54,232 nt of DNA from Novosphingobium sp. (GTDB lineage: Bacteria; Pseudomonadota; Alphaproteobacteria; Sphingomonadales; Sphingomonadaceae). The notes below the pieces were generated by a model that saw only the letters and a list, made by a program, of their open reading frames with translations, ran no database searches and was not told the DNA's origin. Location: the NCBI GenBank assembly GCA_031285165.1, contig JAITWR010000145.1:1-54232 (forward strand), written 5' to 3'. Each line of letters begins with the position of its first letter. The first letter of the stretch is position 1. Position numbers and translations under genes: made by a program. Below are positions 25,657 through 33,661 of the stretch, one piece after another.

Positions 25657-25844
25657 CACCGCCCATTCGGCGTCCGTCATGTCGCCTGGCAAAGCCAGCC
25701 CATCTCGCGCATGGTGCGCGCGAGTGATGTCGGTCCAGACCATCGTTGCATCCCGAAGTTCTCGCAAACTCCTGGAATCAGCGTTCAGGTTGGCCGTCAA
25801 GCCAACTATCTGACATTACTCGACTCAGTTTTCGATCGGACACT
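25657..25844 (-). pseudogene. IS5-family transposase 5' remnant with IS end (copy 2)
   Basis: On the minus strand the ATG at 25743 reads MVWTDITRAHHARDGLALPG followed by DMTDAEWAV, a textbook IS5-family transposase N-terminus, and is then joined to unrelated sequence after about 29 codons. The part 25688-25844 aligns with 110-264 in the same orientation. The presumed IS end (GGACACT at 25838-25844) supplies the last base of the gntR stop codon, so this element inserted or was left exactly at the 3' end of gntR. Confidence 0.75.
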
Positions 25845-26578
25845 CAATCCAGTCGCCCCACGCGGCCCTTGCGCGGGGTGGCCGGGGGGTGGCCGTTCGT
25901 CGTTTCCGCCGCGATCTGTTCCTCGACATAGCGCCGGGCATGGCGCAAATGCTCGCGCATCGCCTGCTCGGCGGCTTGCGGATCGCGGCGTTCGAGCGCG
26001 GCGGCGATGTCGCGGTGCTCCTGCAACGCTTCCATCGCGCGGCCGGGCTTGGTGCTCGATTTGTAGCGATAGACGCGCAGCAGGTAATAGAGATCGCCGG
26101 TCAGCATCCGGGCCAGCCGCTCGTTGCCGCTGCCGGCGACGATACGGAAATGGAAATCGAAATCCTTCGATTCCTGGTAATAGCCCTTGTTCTCCTGAAC
26201 GCTGCGCTGCTTCTCGTGGTTGTCGAGCAGCCTGCGCAGTTCGGCGATTTCGGCATCGCTCATGTTGAGCGCGGCAAGGCCGCAGGCCATGCCTTCGAGC
26301 GCCTCGCGCACTTGCAGGATCTCGTTCAGATCCCTGAGGCTGAGTGCCGCGACGCGCACCCCGATGTTCGGTGTGCGTTCGAGCAGCTTGCGGCCTTCGA
26401 GCCGGCGGATGGCTTCGCGCAAGGGGCCGCGGCTGACGCCCAGCGAGGTCGCCAGGGCCTGCTCGCTGAGGCGGCTGCCGGGTTCGAGCTGGCCCGAGAT
26501 GATCGCAGCCTCAATCCGCTCGGCGACCACGTCGACGAGTGATTGCGCCTGCACCTTGTTATCGAGAAGCCCCCCCAT
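25844..26578 (-). CDS. GntR-family regulator, FadR/FCD subfamily
   Basis: 244 residues. The winged helix (about 10-75) contains VVAERIEAAIISGQLEPGSR and QALATSLGVSRGPLREAIRR, diagnostic of GntR proteins; the C-terminal helical FCD domain has ILQVREALEGMACGLAA, FDFHFRIVAGSGN and EHRDIAAALERRDPQAAEQ with the metal- or acid-binding pattern (D-x3-H ... H). The ATG at 26578 stands 8 bp after AGGAGG; the frame upstream begins with a TTG at 26599. It is the last gene after the epimerase-PrpF-flavoprotein genes and probably senses a carboxylic acid of that pathway. A large palindrome precedes it. Confidence 0.92.
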   Translation of the reverse strand: MGGLLDNKVQAQSLVDVVAERIEAAIISGQLEPGSRLSEQALATSLGVSRGPLREAIRRLEGRKLLERTPNIGVRVAALSLRDLNEILQVREALEGMACGLAALNMSDAEIAELRRLLDNHEKQRSVQENKGYYQESKDFDFHFRIVAGSGNERLARMLTGDLYYLLRVYRYKSSTKPGRAMEALQEHRDIAAALERRDPQAAEQAMREHLRHARRYVEEQIAAETTNGHPPATPRKGRVGRLD

Positions 26579-26597
26579 GGGCAAAGCCTCCTGAGTC

Positions 26598-26641
26598 AAA
26601 ACTTCGGTATTGCAGGTAAATTATTGCAATACCGAAGTTTT
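26598..26641. promoter_or_regulatory. Perfect 17-bp-arm palindrome upstream of gntR
   Basis: AAAACTTCGGTATTGCA (26598-26614) is the exact inverse of TGCAATACCGAAGTTTT (26625-26641) around GGTAAATTAT. It lies 20 bp before the gntR start codon. It could be an operator for GntR autoregulation or, on the minus strand, an intrinsic terminator ending the flavoprotein transcript (stem followed by TTTTG). The length and perfection of the arms make chance unlikely. Confidence 0.75.
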
Positions 26642-26657
26642 GTGAGCGCCGGATATG

Positions 26658-28154
26658 TCAGGCCGACCGGGCCAGCAGCCCGGCGTTCCTGCCCGAAAGC
26701 CGGCCGAAGACCGACCCGTTGAGCAGGCCGGTGCCGCCCGGATAGTTCTGGAAGAACAGGCCCCCGACCAGTTCGCCTGCGGCATAGAGGCCCGGAATCG
26801 GCTTGTCGGTGAGGTCGAGCACCTGGCCCTCGGTGTTGATCTTGAGGCCGCCGAAAGTGAACGTGATGCCGCAGGTCACGACATAGCCGTGGAACGGGCC
26901 GGTATCGATCGGCAGTGCCCAGTTCGATTTCGGCACGGCGAGGCCCCTGGTGCCGACACCGTCGAGGATCGAGGGGTTGTATTCGCCCGGTTGGCAGGCG
27001 GCGTTGAACTCGGCGACCGTTTTCTTCAGGCCCTCGACGTTGATGTCGAGCTTTTCGGCCAGTTCCTCGATGGTGTCGGCACTGGCCTTGGTTACTTCGC
27101 GGATGCGGTATTCGTCGCGGACGTTGTCATGCGTCTTGGCGTCGAAGATCTGCACCGCGGCGCGCTGTGGCTGCTTCATCACTTCCTTGCCGTATTTGGC
27201 ATAGGTGTGGTTGCGGTAGTCCGCGCCTTCGTCGATGAAGCGCTCGCCGTTCAGGTTGACGACGATGCCGATCGGGTACGAGTGCTTCTGGAAATTGTCG
27301 AGGATCACGCGGTCGCCATAGGGCGGGGCAGAGATATCCCACTGCACGGCATGCGCGCTCGACCAGCCGCCGTGCGGGCGCGCGCCGATCCTGAGCGCGG
27401 CGTTGATGCCGTCGCCGGTGTTGTGCTGGGTGCCGCGCACGCGGCACAGTTCCCAGCCCTGGCCGAGATAGCGCACGCGCATCTCGGGGTTCGATTCGAA
27501 GCCGCCGCAGGCAAGGACCACGGCTTTCGCCGGGATGTTCTCATAGCCGTCGGGGCCGAAAGCGCGCACGCCCGTCACCTGGCCGCTTTCGTCCTGGATC
27601 AGTTCGCGCAGGCCGGTTTCGTAACGGATGGTGATGCCCATACGCTCGCAGGCCTGGACCAGCATGTCGACAAGGCCCCAGCCGCCGCCGACCGCCTCGA
27701 TGTTCACGCCGCCGTAGAAGTGGTGCTTGCCCTCGATCTTGAAGCTCTGGCGGCCGAACATCGGGATGAAGCGGATCTTGTGCTTGCGCATCCAGCGCAT
27801 CGTGTCGCGCGACTGGCCGATCAGGATACGGCCCAGATCCTCGTCGGCCTGATGCTCGGTGATGCGCATCAGGATTTCCATGAACTGCTCTTCGGAGAGC
27901 GGCGGCAGGTTGCCGATGGAATCGTATTCGCCGGGCGTCATGTCATCGAGGATGTCGGTGCGCAGATCCTCGACGCCGTCGTGACAGAAGCGGAAGCCGC
28001 CGGCGGTGAAGGTCGAATTGCCGCCGCGGTCTTCCAGCGTGGCCTTTTCCAGCACCAGCACCTTGACACCCTGCTCGGCGGCCGACAGCGCTGCGCACAG
28101 CGCCGCGTTGCCGGCGCCGACAATGATGACATCCCAGGATTCTTCGGCGGCCAT
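26658..28154 (-). CDS. FAD-dependent dehydrogenase of the TcuA / fumarate-reductase flavoprotein type
   Basis: 498 residues. The N-terminal dinucleotide-binding VIIVGAGNAALCAALSA (about 9-25) and RGGNSTFTAGGFRF are followed by the substrate-binding capping region and a C-terminal FAD motif GLYAAGELVGGLFFQNYPGG with TGLLNGSVFGR. The overall pattern resembles TcuA, the tricarballylate dehydrogenase of tricarballylate catabolism, more than succinate dehydrogenase; 3-ketosteroid dehydrogenases are more distant relatives. No TcuB or TcuC gene follows. The ATG has AGGAG upstream. It lies 36 bp downstream of the PrpF-type gene in the same operon. Confidence 0.85.
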   Translation of the reverse strand: MAAEESWDVIIVGAGNAALCAALSAAEQGVKVLVLEKATLEDRGGNSTFTAGGFRFCHDGVEDLRTDILDDMTPGEYDSIGNLPPLSEEQFMEILMRITEHQADEDLGRILIGQSRDTMRWMRKHKIRFIPMFGRQSFKIEGKHHFYGGVNIEAVGGGWGLVDMLVQACERMGITIRYETGLRELIQDESGQVTGVRAFGPDGYENIPAKAVVLACGGFESNPEMRVRYLGQGWELCRVRGTQHNTGDGINAALRIGARPHGGWSSAHAVQWDISAPPYGDRVILDNFQKHSYPIGIVVNLNGERFIDEGADYRNHTYAKYGKEVMKQPQRAAVQIFDAKTHDNVRDEYRIREVTKASADTIEELAEKLDINVEGLKKTVAEFNAACQPGEYNPSILDGVGTRGLAVPKSNWALPIDTGPFHGYVVTCGITFTFGGLKINTEGQVLDLTDKPIPGLYAAGELVGGLFFQNYPGGTGLLNGSVFGRLSGRNAGLLARSA

Positions 28155-28190
28155 ATCGTTACTCCTTCAACTGATTGCGGATGCGCCCGC

Positions 28191-29321
28191 TCAGGGTGCG
28201 CGATAGATCACATTGCCTTCGAACAGCCGGCGGGCGCTGCGGAACACCGCGCCGTTCAGCGCTTTGCCATCGGTCACGGCGGCATCGACCAGGATCGTGC
28301 CCGAGGCGTGGCCGATGCGGATCGGCCCTTCGCTGCCGGAGCAGAGCCGGTGGGGAATGGTGCCGGGCACGCGCGCAGCAACGGCAAGGCAGACCGCGCC
28401 GGTGATCGGCACCGCGCGGTGCGGCTGGCCGACCGAGATCATGCGCACCACGATGTCCATCTCGCTCGCTTTGAGCATACGGCCGGAAAGCGTAGGCGAA
28501 GACTGCGGCGCCGAGACCATCGCCACTTTGGGAATGGAGGCGAGTTTCTTCGCCGCGGCGAGATCCGCCGTCAGCCCCATTGCCACCGAGGCGGCCTGGC
28601 GGATGGCTTCCATCTTCCCCAGGAACACGGTGTCACGCTCCAGCGCGGCGGGCAGTTCGATGCCGGTGAGGCCAAGGTCGCTCGCGGCGACAAAGACGCA
28701 AGGGTTGGCGGCATCGATGCAGGATGCCGCGATCATGCCGAGGCCGGGCACTTCCAGGCGATCGGTGGCGGCGCCGGTCGGCAGCAGCTTGCCCGTCCTG
28801 GCGCCGCCCGGATCGACGAACTCAAGCTTGATAGGGGCGGCCGTGCCGGCCACGCCGTCGATCTCGAGGTCGCCATCGGCAGCGAGCACGCCATCCTTCA
28901 CGGGGAACCGCGCGACGATGATCTTGCCGGTGTTGGTGTTGTGGATGCGGACCGAGGCTTCACCGTCGGCCGGCGCGGGGACGATCCCTTCCTCGATGGC
29001 GAAAGGCCCGATTGCCGAGGACATATTGCCGCAGTTGCCGCCATAGTCGACCAGCGCCTCGTCGACGCCGAGCTGGACGAAGGTATAGTCGACATCGGCA
29101 TCGGGCCGGCTCGGCGGGCCGACGACGCAGACCTTGTTCAGCGAGGACAGGCCGCCGCCCATGCCATCCAACTGGCGGCCGTAGGGATCGGGCACGCCCA
29201 TCGCGGCAAGGAAAATCGTATCCCGCTCCGCACGGTCGGCGGGCAGGTCCGCGGCGCGGAACATCAGCGCCTTCGACGTGCCGCCGCGCATGAACACGGA
29301 GCGGATGCGGTGCAGTGGCAT
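28191..29321 (-). CDS. PrpF-family isomerase (4-oxalomesaconate tautomerase-like)
   Basis: 376 residues of the PrpF family, cofactor-free isomerases with two diaminopimelate-epimerase-like lobes. They move the double bond of aconitates, 3-methylitaconate or 4-oxalomesaconate. Visible: VFMRGGTSKALMF near the start, YGRQLDGMGGGLSSLNKVC, VDYGGNCGNMSSAIGPFA with the active-site Cys, and SPTLSGRMLKASEMDIVVRM. Begins 1 bp after the stop of the epimerase gene. The pairing with a TcuA-type dehydrogenase suggests an unsaturated di- or tricarboxylic acid as intermediate. Confidence 0.9.
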   Translation of the reverse strand: MPLHRIRSVFMRGGTSKALMFRAADLPADRAERDTIFLAAMGVPDPYGRQLDGMGGGLSSLNKVCVVGPPSRPDADVDYTFVQLGVDEALVDYGGNCGNMSSAIGPFAIEEGIVPAPADGEASVRIHNTNTGKIIVARFPVKDGVLAADGDLEIDGVAGTAAPIKLEFVDPGGARTGKLLPTGAATDRLEVPGLGMIAASCIDAANPCVFVAASDLGLTGIELPAALERDTVFLGKMEAIRQAASVAMGLTADLAAAKKLASIPKVAMVSAPQSSPTLSGRMLKASEMDIVVRMISVGQPHRAVPITGAVCLAVAARVPGTIPHRLCSGSEGPIRIGHASGTILVDAAVTDGKALNGAVFRSARRLFEGNVIYRAP

Positions 29322-29322
29322 G

Positions 29323-30309
29323 TCAGTCGGCTTGCGTCCTGCGCCAGTCGATCAGGCGGCGGATGCCTTCCTCGACGCTGACTTCGGGCTCCCAGCCGAT
29401 CATCGCCCTGATCTTCTCGCGGCTCAATTTGAGCGAGGGGCTGCTGGTGGCCTTCACCGCGCCGGCATCGTCGGCATAGACCGGCTGGAGGTCGCTGCCG
29501 GTCACGTCGAGCACGATCTCGGCGACGCGCTTCACCGTGGTCTCGACGCCGGTGACGACGTTGAACACCTCTGCCGTCACGTCCGAGGCCATTGCCATCA
29601 CATTGGCGCGGGCGACGTCGGCAACGTGGATATAGTCGTGCACCTCGCTGCCGTCGCCCGGCAGCACCGGCGGCTCGCCGCGCATGATCTTGTCGTAGTT
29701 CTGGATGATGTAGAGCGCGTTGACGCCGCGGTAATGCTGCCGCTCGCCATAGACGGTGGCATAGCGCAGCGCGACGCCGTCGACCCCGTGCCTGGCCGAA
29801 TAGAGCTTGCACAGCGCCTCGCCGATCAGCTTGGTGCAGGAATAGAGCATCGAGCCGGGCTGGTAGGACGCGAGATTCGCCGGAAAGCTCTCGTCGATCA
29901 CCGCGTCGCCCTCGGGCTCGCCGTAAGCGGCGATCGAGGATGAGAAGATCACTTTCCTGACCCCGGCATAGCGGCAGGCCTCGAACGTGTTCACCTGGCC
30001 CTCGACATTGACTGCAAGGCCGAGCGGCGGGTTCTGCGACAGCGGCAGGGTGAGGAAGCCGGCGATGGCGAAAACGCCATCGGCGCCCTTGAAGGCATCG
30101 TAAAGCTCGTTGATGTGCAGGATGTCGCCGCGGACCAGCCTGACGCGGTCGTCGCCGGCAAGATGCGCCACCGTCTCGGGCGTGCCGAGCGCGAAATTGT
30201 CGAGCAGCACGACTTCGCGCGCACCCTCGGCAAGCAGTCTGTCGGCAACGTGCGAGCCGATCAGGCTGGCGCCGCCGGTCACTACGAATCGACCACCGGA
30301 AATCTGCAT
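29323..30309 (-). CDS. NAD-dependent epimerase/dehydratase (extended SDR)
   Basis: 328 residues. The Rossmann motif is GGASLIGSH near residues 11-19 (family consensus GxxGxxG; the first and third glycines are at usual places), followed by LLDNF. The active site has SSSIAAYGEP and the YxxxK motif YSCTK. PVLPGDGSEVHDYIHVADVA and the C-terminal helix are typical of UDP-sugar-epimerase-like extended SDRs, but no sugar-nucleotide genes are nearby. The ATG at 30309 follows GGGAGG. It is the first gene of the operon ending with gntR and is divergent from a SnoaL-like gene. Confidence 0.88.
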   Translation of the reverse strand: MQISGGRFVVTGGASLIGSHVADRLLAEGAREVVLLDNFALGTPETVAHLAGDDRVRLVRGDILHINELYDAFKGADGVFAIAGFLTLPLSQNPPLGLAVNVEGQVNTFEACRYAGVRKVIFSSSIAAYGEPEGDAVIDESFPANLASYQPGSMLYSCTKLIGEALCKLYSARHGVDGVALRYATVYGERQHYRGVNALYIIQNYDKIMRGEPPVLPGDGSEVHDYIHVADVARANVMAMASDVTAEVFNVVTGVETTVKRVAEIVLDVTGSDLQPVYADDAGAVKATSSPSLKLSREKIRAMIGWEPEVSVEEGIRRLIDWRRTQAD

Positions 30310-30360
30310 ATCGGGTATCCTCCCAACAATGCCGGCGCTGTGGACCCGACTGCGCAAACT

Positions 30361-30373
30361 GTCAACAGTTGAC
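30361..30373. promoter_or_regulatory. Palindrome in the epimerase/SnoaL divergent promoter
   Basis: GTCAAC-A-GTTGAC is a perfect 13-bp palindrome between two divergent genes (165-bp gap). Its size fits a GntR-FCD or IclR binding site. It differs from the palindrome in front of gntR, so the two may serve different regulators. Confidence 0.5.
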
Positions 30374-30474
30374 TACTTGCCGATCCGGCGGGTTCCGCAT
30401 GCGAGCCCTCTCGCCAGAGCTTGCGGGCTTGTCTATGGTCCGGTGCGGAACCCGGTTATCCGTAAGGAGAGGAC

Positions 30475-30975
30475 ATGCGCAAGTTCAGTCCCGAGCAACT
30501 GCACGTAGCTTTCGAACTCCAGCAGATGCTTTACGATTTCGCCTACGAACTCGATCACGGGTCGGAGAACGTCGGCCGCTTCTATGCCGAGGACGGCGCG
30601 TTCCGCACGGGCGGGATCAACGTCGAAGGCCGCGCCGCCATCCAGGGCTTCTACGACACGCGCAATGCGAACGTGAAGAAGTACCAGAAGGACGGCGAGC
30701 GCACCGGGCGCCACATCTTCACCAATGTCCGCGTGGTGTTCGACGAGGCCGATGGCGATCAGGCGACGATCTACTTCACCAACATGAACTTCGCTGGCGA
30801 GGGGCCTGCGCCGGTCCAGGGCCTCGGCGCGCCGTCCGCGATCGCCGACGGCCTGATGGAATGCCGCCGCCAGGCGGGCGGCCACTGGCTGTTCACGCTT
30901 TTCGCGCCCCGACAGGCGTTGATCGGCGAGGACGATTTCATGAAGCTCATGCTGGCGTTGAACACGCAGAAGTGA
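30475..30975 (+). CDS. SnoaL-like / NTF2-fold polyketide-cyclase-type protein
   Basis: 166 residues with the cone-shaped NTF2/SnoaL fold pattern: an N-terminal helix (EQLHVAFELQQMLYDFAYEL), DHGSENVGRFYAEDGAFRTG, GRAAIQGFYDTR, a central RHIFTNVRVVFDEADGDQAT strand and WLFTLFAPRQ. Family members are isomerases, hydratases, dehydratases or ring-hydroxylating dioxygenase small subunits. AAGGAGAGG lies just before the ATG. It is divergent from the epimerase operon and convergent with iclR; its role in the same pathway is inferred from position. Confidence 0.85.
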   Translation: MRKFSPEQLHVAFELQQMLYDFAYELDHGSENVGRFYAEDGAFRTGGINVEGRAAIQGFYDTRNANVKKYQKDGERTGRHIFTNVRVVFDEADGDQATIYFTNMNFAGEGPAPVQGLGAPSAIADGLMECRRQAGGHWLFTLFAPRQALIGEDDFMKLMLALNTQK

Positions 30976-31008
30976 GGCGGGAGGCTTTCCCCCGCGCCGG
31001 GGATGAGC

Positions 31009-31800
31009 CTAGTCTTTCGCCCGGTATCCCAGGCTGCGCGAGATCACTGCGGCTTCCTCGCGCACCAGCCGCGCCAGTTCGTCCAGCCGGTCTTGCAGGC
31101 GCAGGCTGGGCGCCGCGACGATCAGTGCGCCGAGCACGGTCCCCGCAGCGTCGCGGATTACCGCGGCCGTGCCGGTCACGCCTTCCGAGGCCTGGTCGAT
31201 CGTCTGGGCAACTCCTGCTTCACGCGCCGCTGTGATCAGTTCGGCCAGGCGGCGCTTGCCGGTTTCGGTATGCGCGGTGAAAGCCTCGGGCCGCAGCCGT
31301 TCGAGATAGCGGCGCAGGCCCGGTCCGGCATCGGCGGCGAGCAGCGCGCGGCCGCCGGCGGTGGAATAGAGTGGCCGGCGATCGCCCACCGGCACGATGA
31401 AGCGCACGGTCTTGCGGCTCTCGATCACGTCGACGTAAGTTAGCGTCTCGCCGTCCTCGTCGCGCACGCCGAACAGCACGGTCTCGCCGCAGCGCTCGGC
31501 CAGCCGGCGCATGCCGTCGCGCACGAGGTCCGAGCTTTGCAGCCGCCGCCGCGCTTCGAGCAGTGCGCTGCCGAGACCGAAAGCGCCCGGACCCAGGCGC
31601 CAGGCGCCATCGATGCCGATGACGAAATGCTCCTCGGCCAGCCCGCGCAGCAGCGCGGCAAGGCTGCTTTTGGGCGCATCGAGCGCGCGCGCGAGGTCGG
31701 CAAGGCTCATCGGGCCGGGGCTGGCGCAGAGCGCTTCGACGAGGCGGATCACCCGCGTCACCGATTGCGGCGATTGCGCCCCGCGTTCATCCGTCCGCAT
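31009..31800 (-). CDS. IclR-family transcriptional regulator
   Basis: 263 residues. The N-terminal winged helix is SVTRVIRLVEALCASPGPMS through LADLARALDAPKSSLAALL; the C-terminal effector domain contains DVIESRKTVRFIVPVGDRRP, YSTAGGRALLA and a DQASEGVTGTAAVIRDAAG strand, as usual in IclR. The ATG at 31800 is used; the longer frame to 31878 adds a non-conserved arginine-rich leader. It follows a luciferase-like gene on the same strand (92-bp gap) and faces the SnoaL-like gene. It probably controls part of this catabolic block. Confidence 0.92.
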   Translation of the reverse strand: MRTDERGAQSPQSVTRVIRLVEALCASPGPMSLADLARALDAPKSSLAALLRGLAEEHFVIGIDGAWRLGPGAFGLGSALLEARRRLQSSDLVRDGMRRLAERCGETVLFGVRDEDGETLTYVDVIESRKTVRFIVPVGDRRPLYSTAGGRALLAADAGPGLRRYLERLRPEAFTAHTETGKRRLAELITAAREAGVAQTIDQASEGVTGTAAVIRDAAGTVLGALIVAAPSLRLQDRLDELARLVREEAAVISRSLGYRAKD

Positions 31801-31892
31801 CGTGTTCCCCGGCTGTAAACTCCGGTTTCGTAAAGCGGAACGGTGCCATGATTGCAAGCCGTGCCGGGCTGCACGCATTTCGCACCGGGTTC

Positions 31893-32897
31893 TCAGACGA
31901 AGGCGGGGATGACATCCTCGGCGAAGTCCGCGGCATAGCGCAGGAAACGCTCGGCGGGCAGGCCGGGTGGCATTGCCATCATGAAGTGTTCGACCGGCAT
32001 GCGCGCCTGCATGTCTCTGAACATGGCGATCGCTGCGTCCGGCGTCAGGATCTGCAATTCGCCGCAGGCCTTGTATTCCTCGAGCGTCTTGGGTTTCATC
32101 CCCGCCATGCCGAGCGCCTGATCCTCGGCGAAGAATTCGCCGTAGCTGTTGTTGACGTGGAGGAAATGGGGCGCCAGTTCCGCCATCGCCGCTTCCGGGT
32201 CGCGGGCGACGACGGTGGTGAGGCCGGTGACGCGGATGCGCGCGGCGGCGGGATCCTTGCCCTGCTCGCGCAGCTTGTCGACATAGAGGCCGCAGACATC
32301 CGGGCTGCCGATATAGCCGTCGCCATAGCGGGCGACGCGCTCCATCGCTTTCTCGGCGAAGCCGCCGATATAGAGCGGCACGCGGCCGCGCGGGGCGGGC
32401 GGGCGCAGCAGTGCGCCCGCGATCTGGAAATGCCTGCCTGAAAAATCGACCGTCTCGCCGGCCCAGAGCCGGGTGACGATCCGGAGGAATTCATCGAAGC
32501 GCGCGCCGCGGCGGGTGAAGTCGACGCCGAAGGCCGCCGTCTCGCGCTTGCGGTAACCGATGGCGAGGCCGAGATCGAGCCGGCCGTTCGAGAGAATGTC
32601 GACCAGCGCCGCATCCTGGGCGAAGCGCACCGGATTGTAGAGCGGGGCGAGCGCGACACCGGTGCCGATGCGCATGCGGCTGGTGCGCGCGGCGACCGCG
32701 GCCAGCGCGACCAGCGGCGAGGGGAGGTAGCCGTCCTCGGCCAGATGGTGCTCAGGCAGCCAGGCGCCCTGGAAGCCGAGCCTTTCGGTCTCGGCGATCA
32801 CGTCGAGCGTCTCGGCGTAAAGCTCCTCCCATGGCCGGCGCCACTGCGGAGGATTGCGGAAGTCGTAGAGGTAGCCGAAAGTCAGTTTGCCGGACAT
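31893..32897 (-). CDS. Luciferase-like (LLM class) flavin-dependent oxidoreductase
   Basis: 334 residues of the bacterial luciferase-like superfamily, using FMNH2 or F420. TFGYLYDFRNPPQW at the start, TERLGFQGAWLPEHHLAEDG, IGTGVALAPLYNPVRFAQD and ILSNGRLDLGLAIGYRKRE are hallmark segments. It is only distantly similar to the other luciferase-like gene at 11706-12767. GAGAG lies just upstream of the ATG. Its neighbours are iclR downstream and phoB upstream; the 77-bp gap to phoB suggests a separate promoter. Confidence 0.88.
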   Translation of the reverse strand: MSGKLTFGYLYDFRNPPQWRRPWEELYAETLDVIAETERLGFQGAWLPEHHLAEDGYLPSPLVALAAVAARTSRMRIGTGVALAPLYNPVRFAQDAALVDILSNGRLDLGLAIGYRKRETAAFGVDFTRRGARFDEFLRIVTRLWAGETVDFSGRHFQIAGALLRPPAPRGRVPLYIGGFAEKAMERVARYGDGYIGSPDVCGLYVDKLREQGKDPAAARIRVTGLTTVVARDPEAAMAELAPHFLHVNNSYGEFFAEDQALGMAGMKPKTLEEYKACGELQILTPDAAIAMFRDMQARMPVEHFMMAMPPGLPAERFLRYAADFAEDVIPAFV

Positions 32898-32974
32898 GAG
32901 CGCTCTCCCGTGTTGAGGACGGCGCTATGGGCAATGGCGGAGAGTGTCAAATCCCCCGGAACGGGGAGGAACGG

Positions 32975-33661
32975 TCATCCGGCGTCCATCGCATAACCGG
33001 CCGCGCGAACGGTGCGGATCGGGTCGCTTTCACCGCGGCGGTTGATGGCCTTGCGCAGACGGCGGATATGGACATCGACGGTGCGCTCGTCGATGTCCGA
33101 ATCCATGCCCCATACGCCGTCGAGAATCTGCTGGCGCGACAGCACACGGCCGGGGCGTTCCATGAAATAGCGCAGCAGCCTGAACTCCGTGGGGCCAAGA
33201 TGCAGCGGCTCGCCGCCGCGGCGGACGCGGTGCGATGCCGAATTCAGCTCGATATCGCCGAACACCAGCACGCCGTCTGCCAGCGAAGGCCGGCTGCGGC
33301 GCAGCAGCGCCTCGACCCGGGCCATCAGTTCGCGCGGGGAGAAAGGCTTGGTGACATAGTCGTCGGCGCCGGTCTTCAGGCCGCGGATGCGATCCTCCTC
33401 CTCGCCGCGCGCGGTCAGCATCAGGATCGGTACGCGCGCGGTGGCCTTGTCCTTGCGGAGCTGGCGGCAGACCTCGATTCCCGGCACCTGCTCGATCATC
33501 CAGTCGAGGATGATCGCATCGGGCGCCTGTTCGCGCACCAGCAACAGGGCTTCCTCGCCGTCCCCGGTCGAGCGGACGTCATAGCCCTCGGCGCCGAAGT
33601 TCCAGGTCAGCAGTTCGCAAAGTGCAAGGTCGTCCTCGACGACCAGTATTGAAGGCTTCAT
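32975..33661 (-). CDS. phoB: Phosphate regulon response regulator
   Basis: OmpR/PhoB-type response regulator of 228 residues that binds Pho boxes when phosphorylated by PhoR. The receiver domain has the acidic pocket ED-D at 9-11, phospho-acceptor Asp53 in ILDWMIEQVPG, Thr83 and Lys105 in VTKPF. The winged-helix output domain (about 130-226) contains LHLGPTEFRLLRYFMERPGR, VLSRQQILDGVWG and ERTVDVHIRRLRKAI. Its ATG shares one base with the phoU stop (TGATG), so translation is coupled. It is last in the pst operon, a position away from phoR, which lies at the other end. Confidence 0.97.
   Translation of the reverse strand: MKPSILVVEDDLALCELLTWNFGAEGYDVRSTGDGEEALLLVREQAPDAIILDWMIEQVPGIEVCRQLRKDKATARVPILMLTARGEEEDRIRGLKTGADDYVTKPFSPRELMARVEALLRRSRPSLADGVLVFGDIELNSASHRVRRGGEPLHLGPTEFRLLRYFMERPGRVLSRQQILDGVWGMDSDIDERTVDVHIRRLRKAINRRGESDPIRTVRAAGYAMDAG

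Noticed and set aside
24770..25666. 298-codon antisense frame across the SUMF1-like gene
   Set aside because: It lies opposite a gene with clear family motifs and has none of its own.
110..25844. Composite transposon bounded by the two IS5 remnants
   Set aside because: Both are truncated, lack a full transposase, and the interior holds essential genes.
26658..28154. 3-ketosteroid dehydrogenase for the flavoprotein
   Set aside because: The pattern and PrpF-type neighbour fit TcuA-like enzymes better, and no steroid genes are nearby; it stays an alternative.
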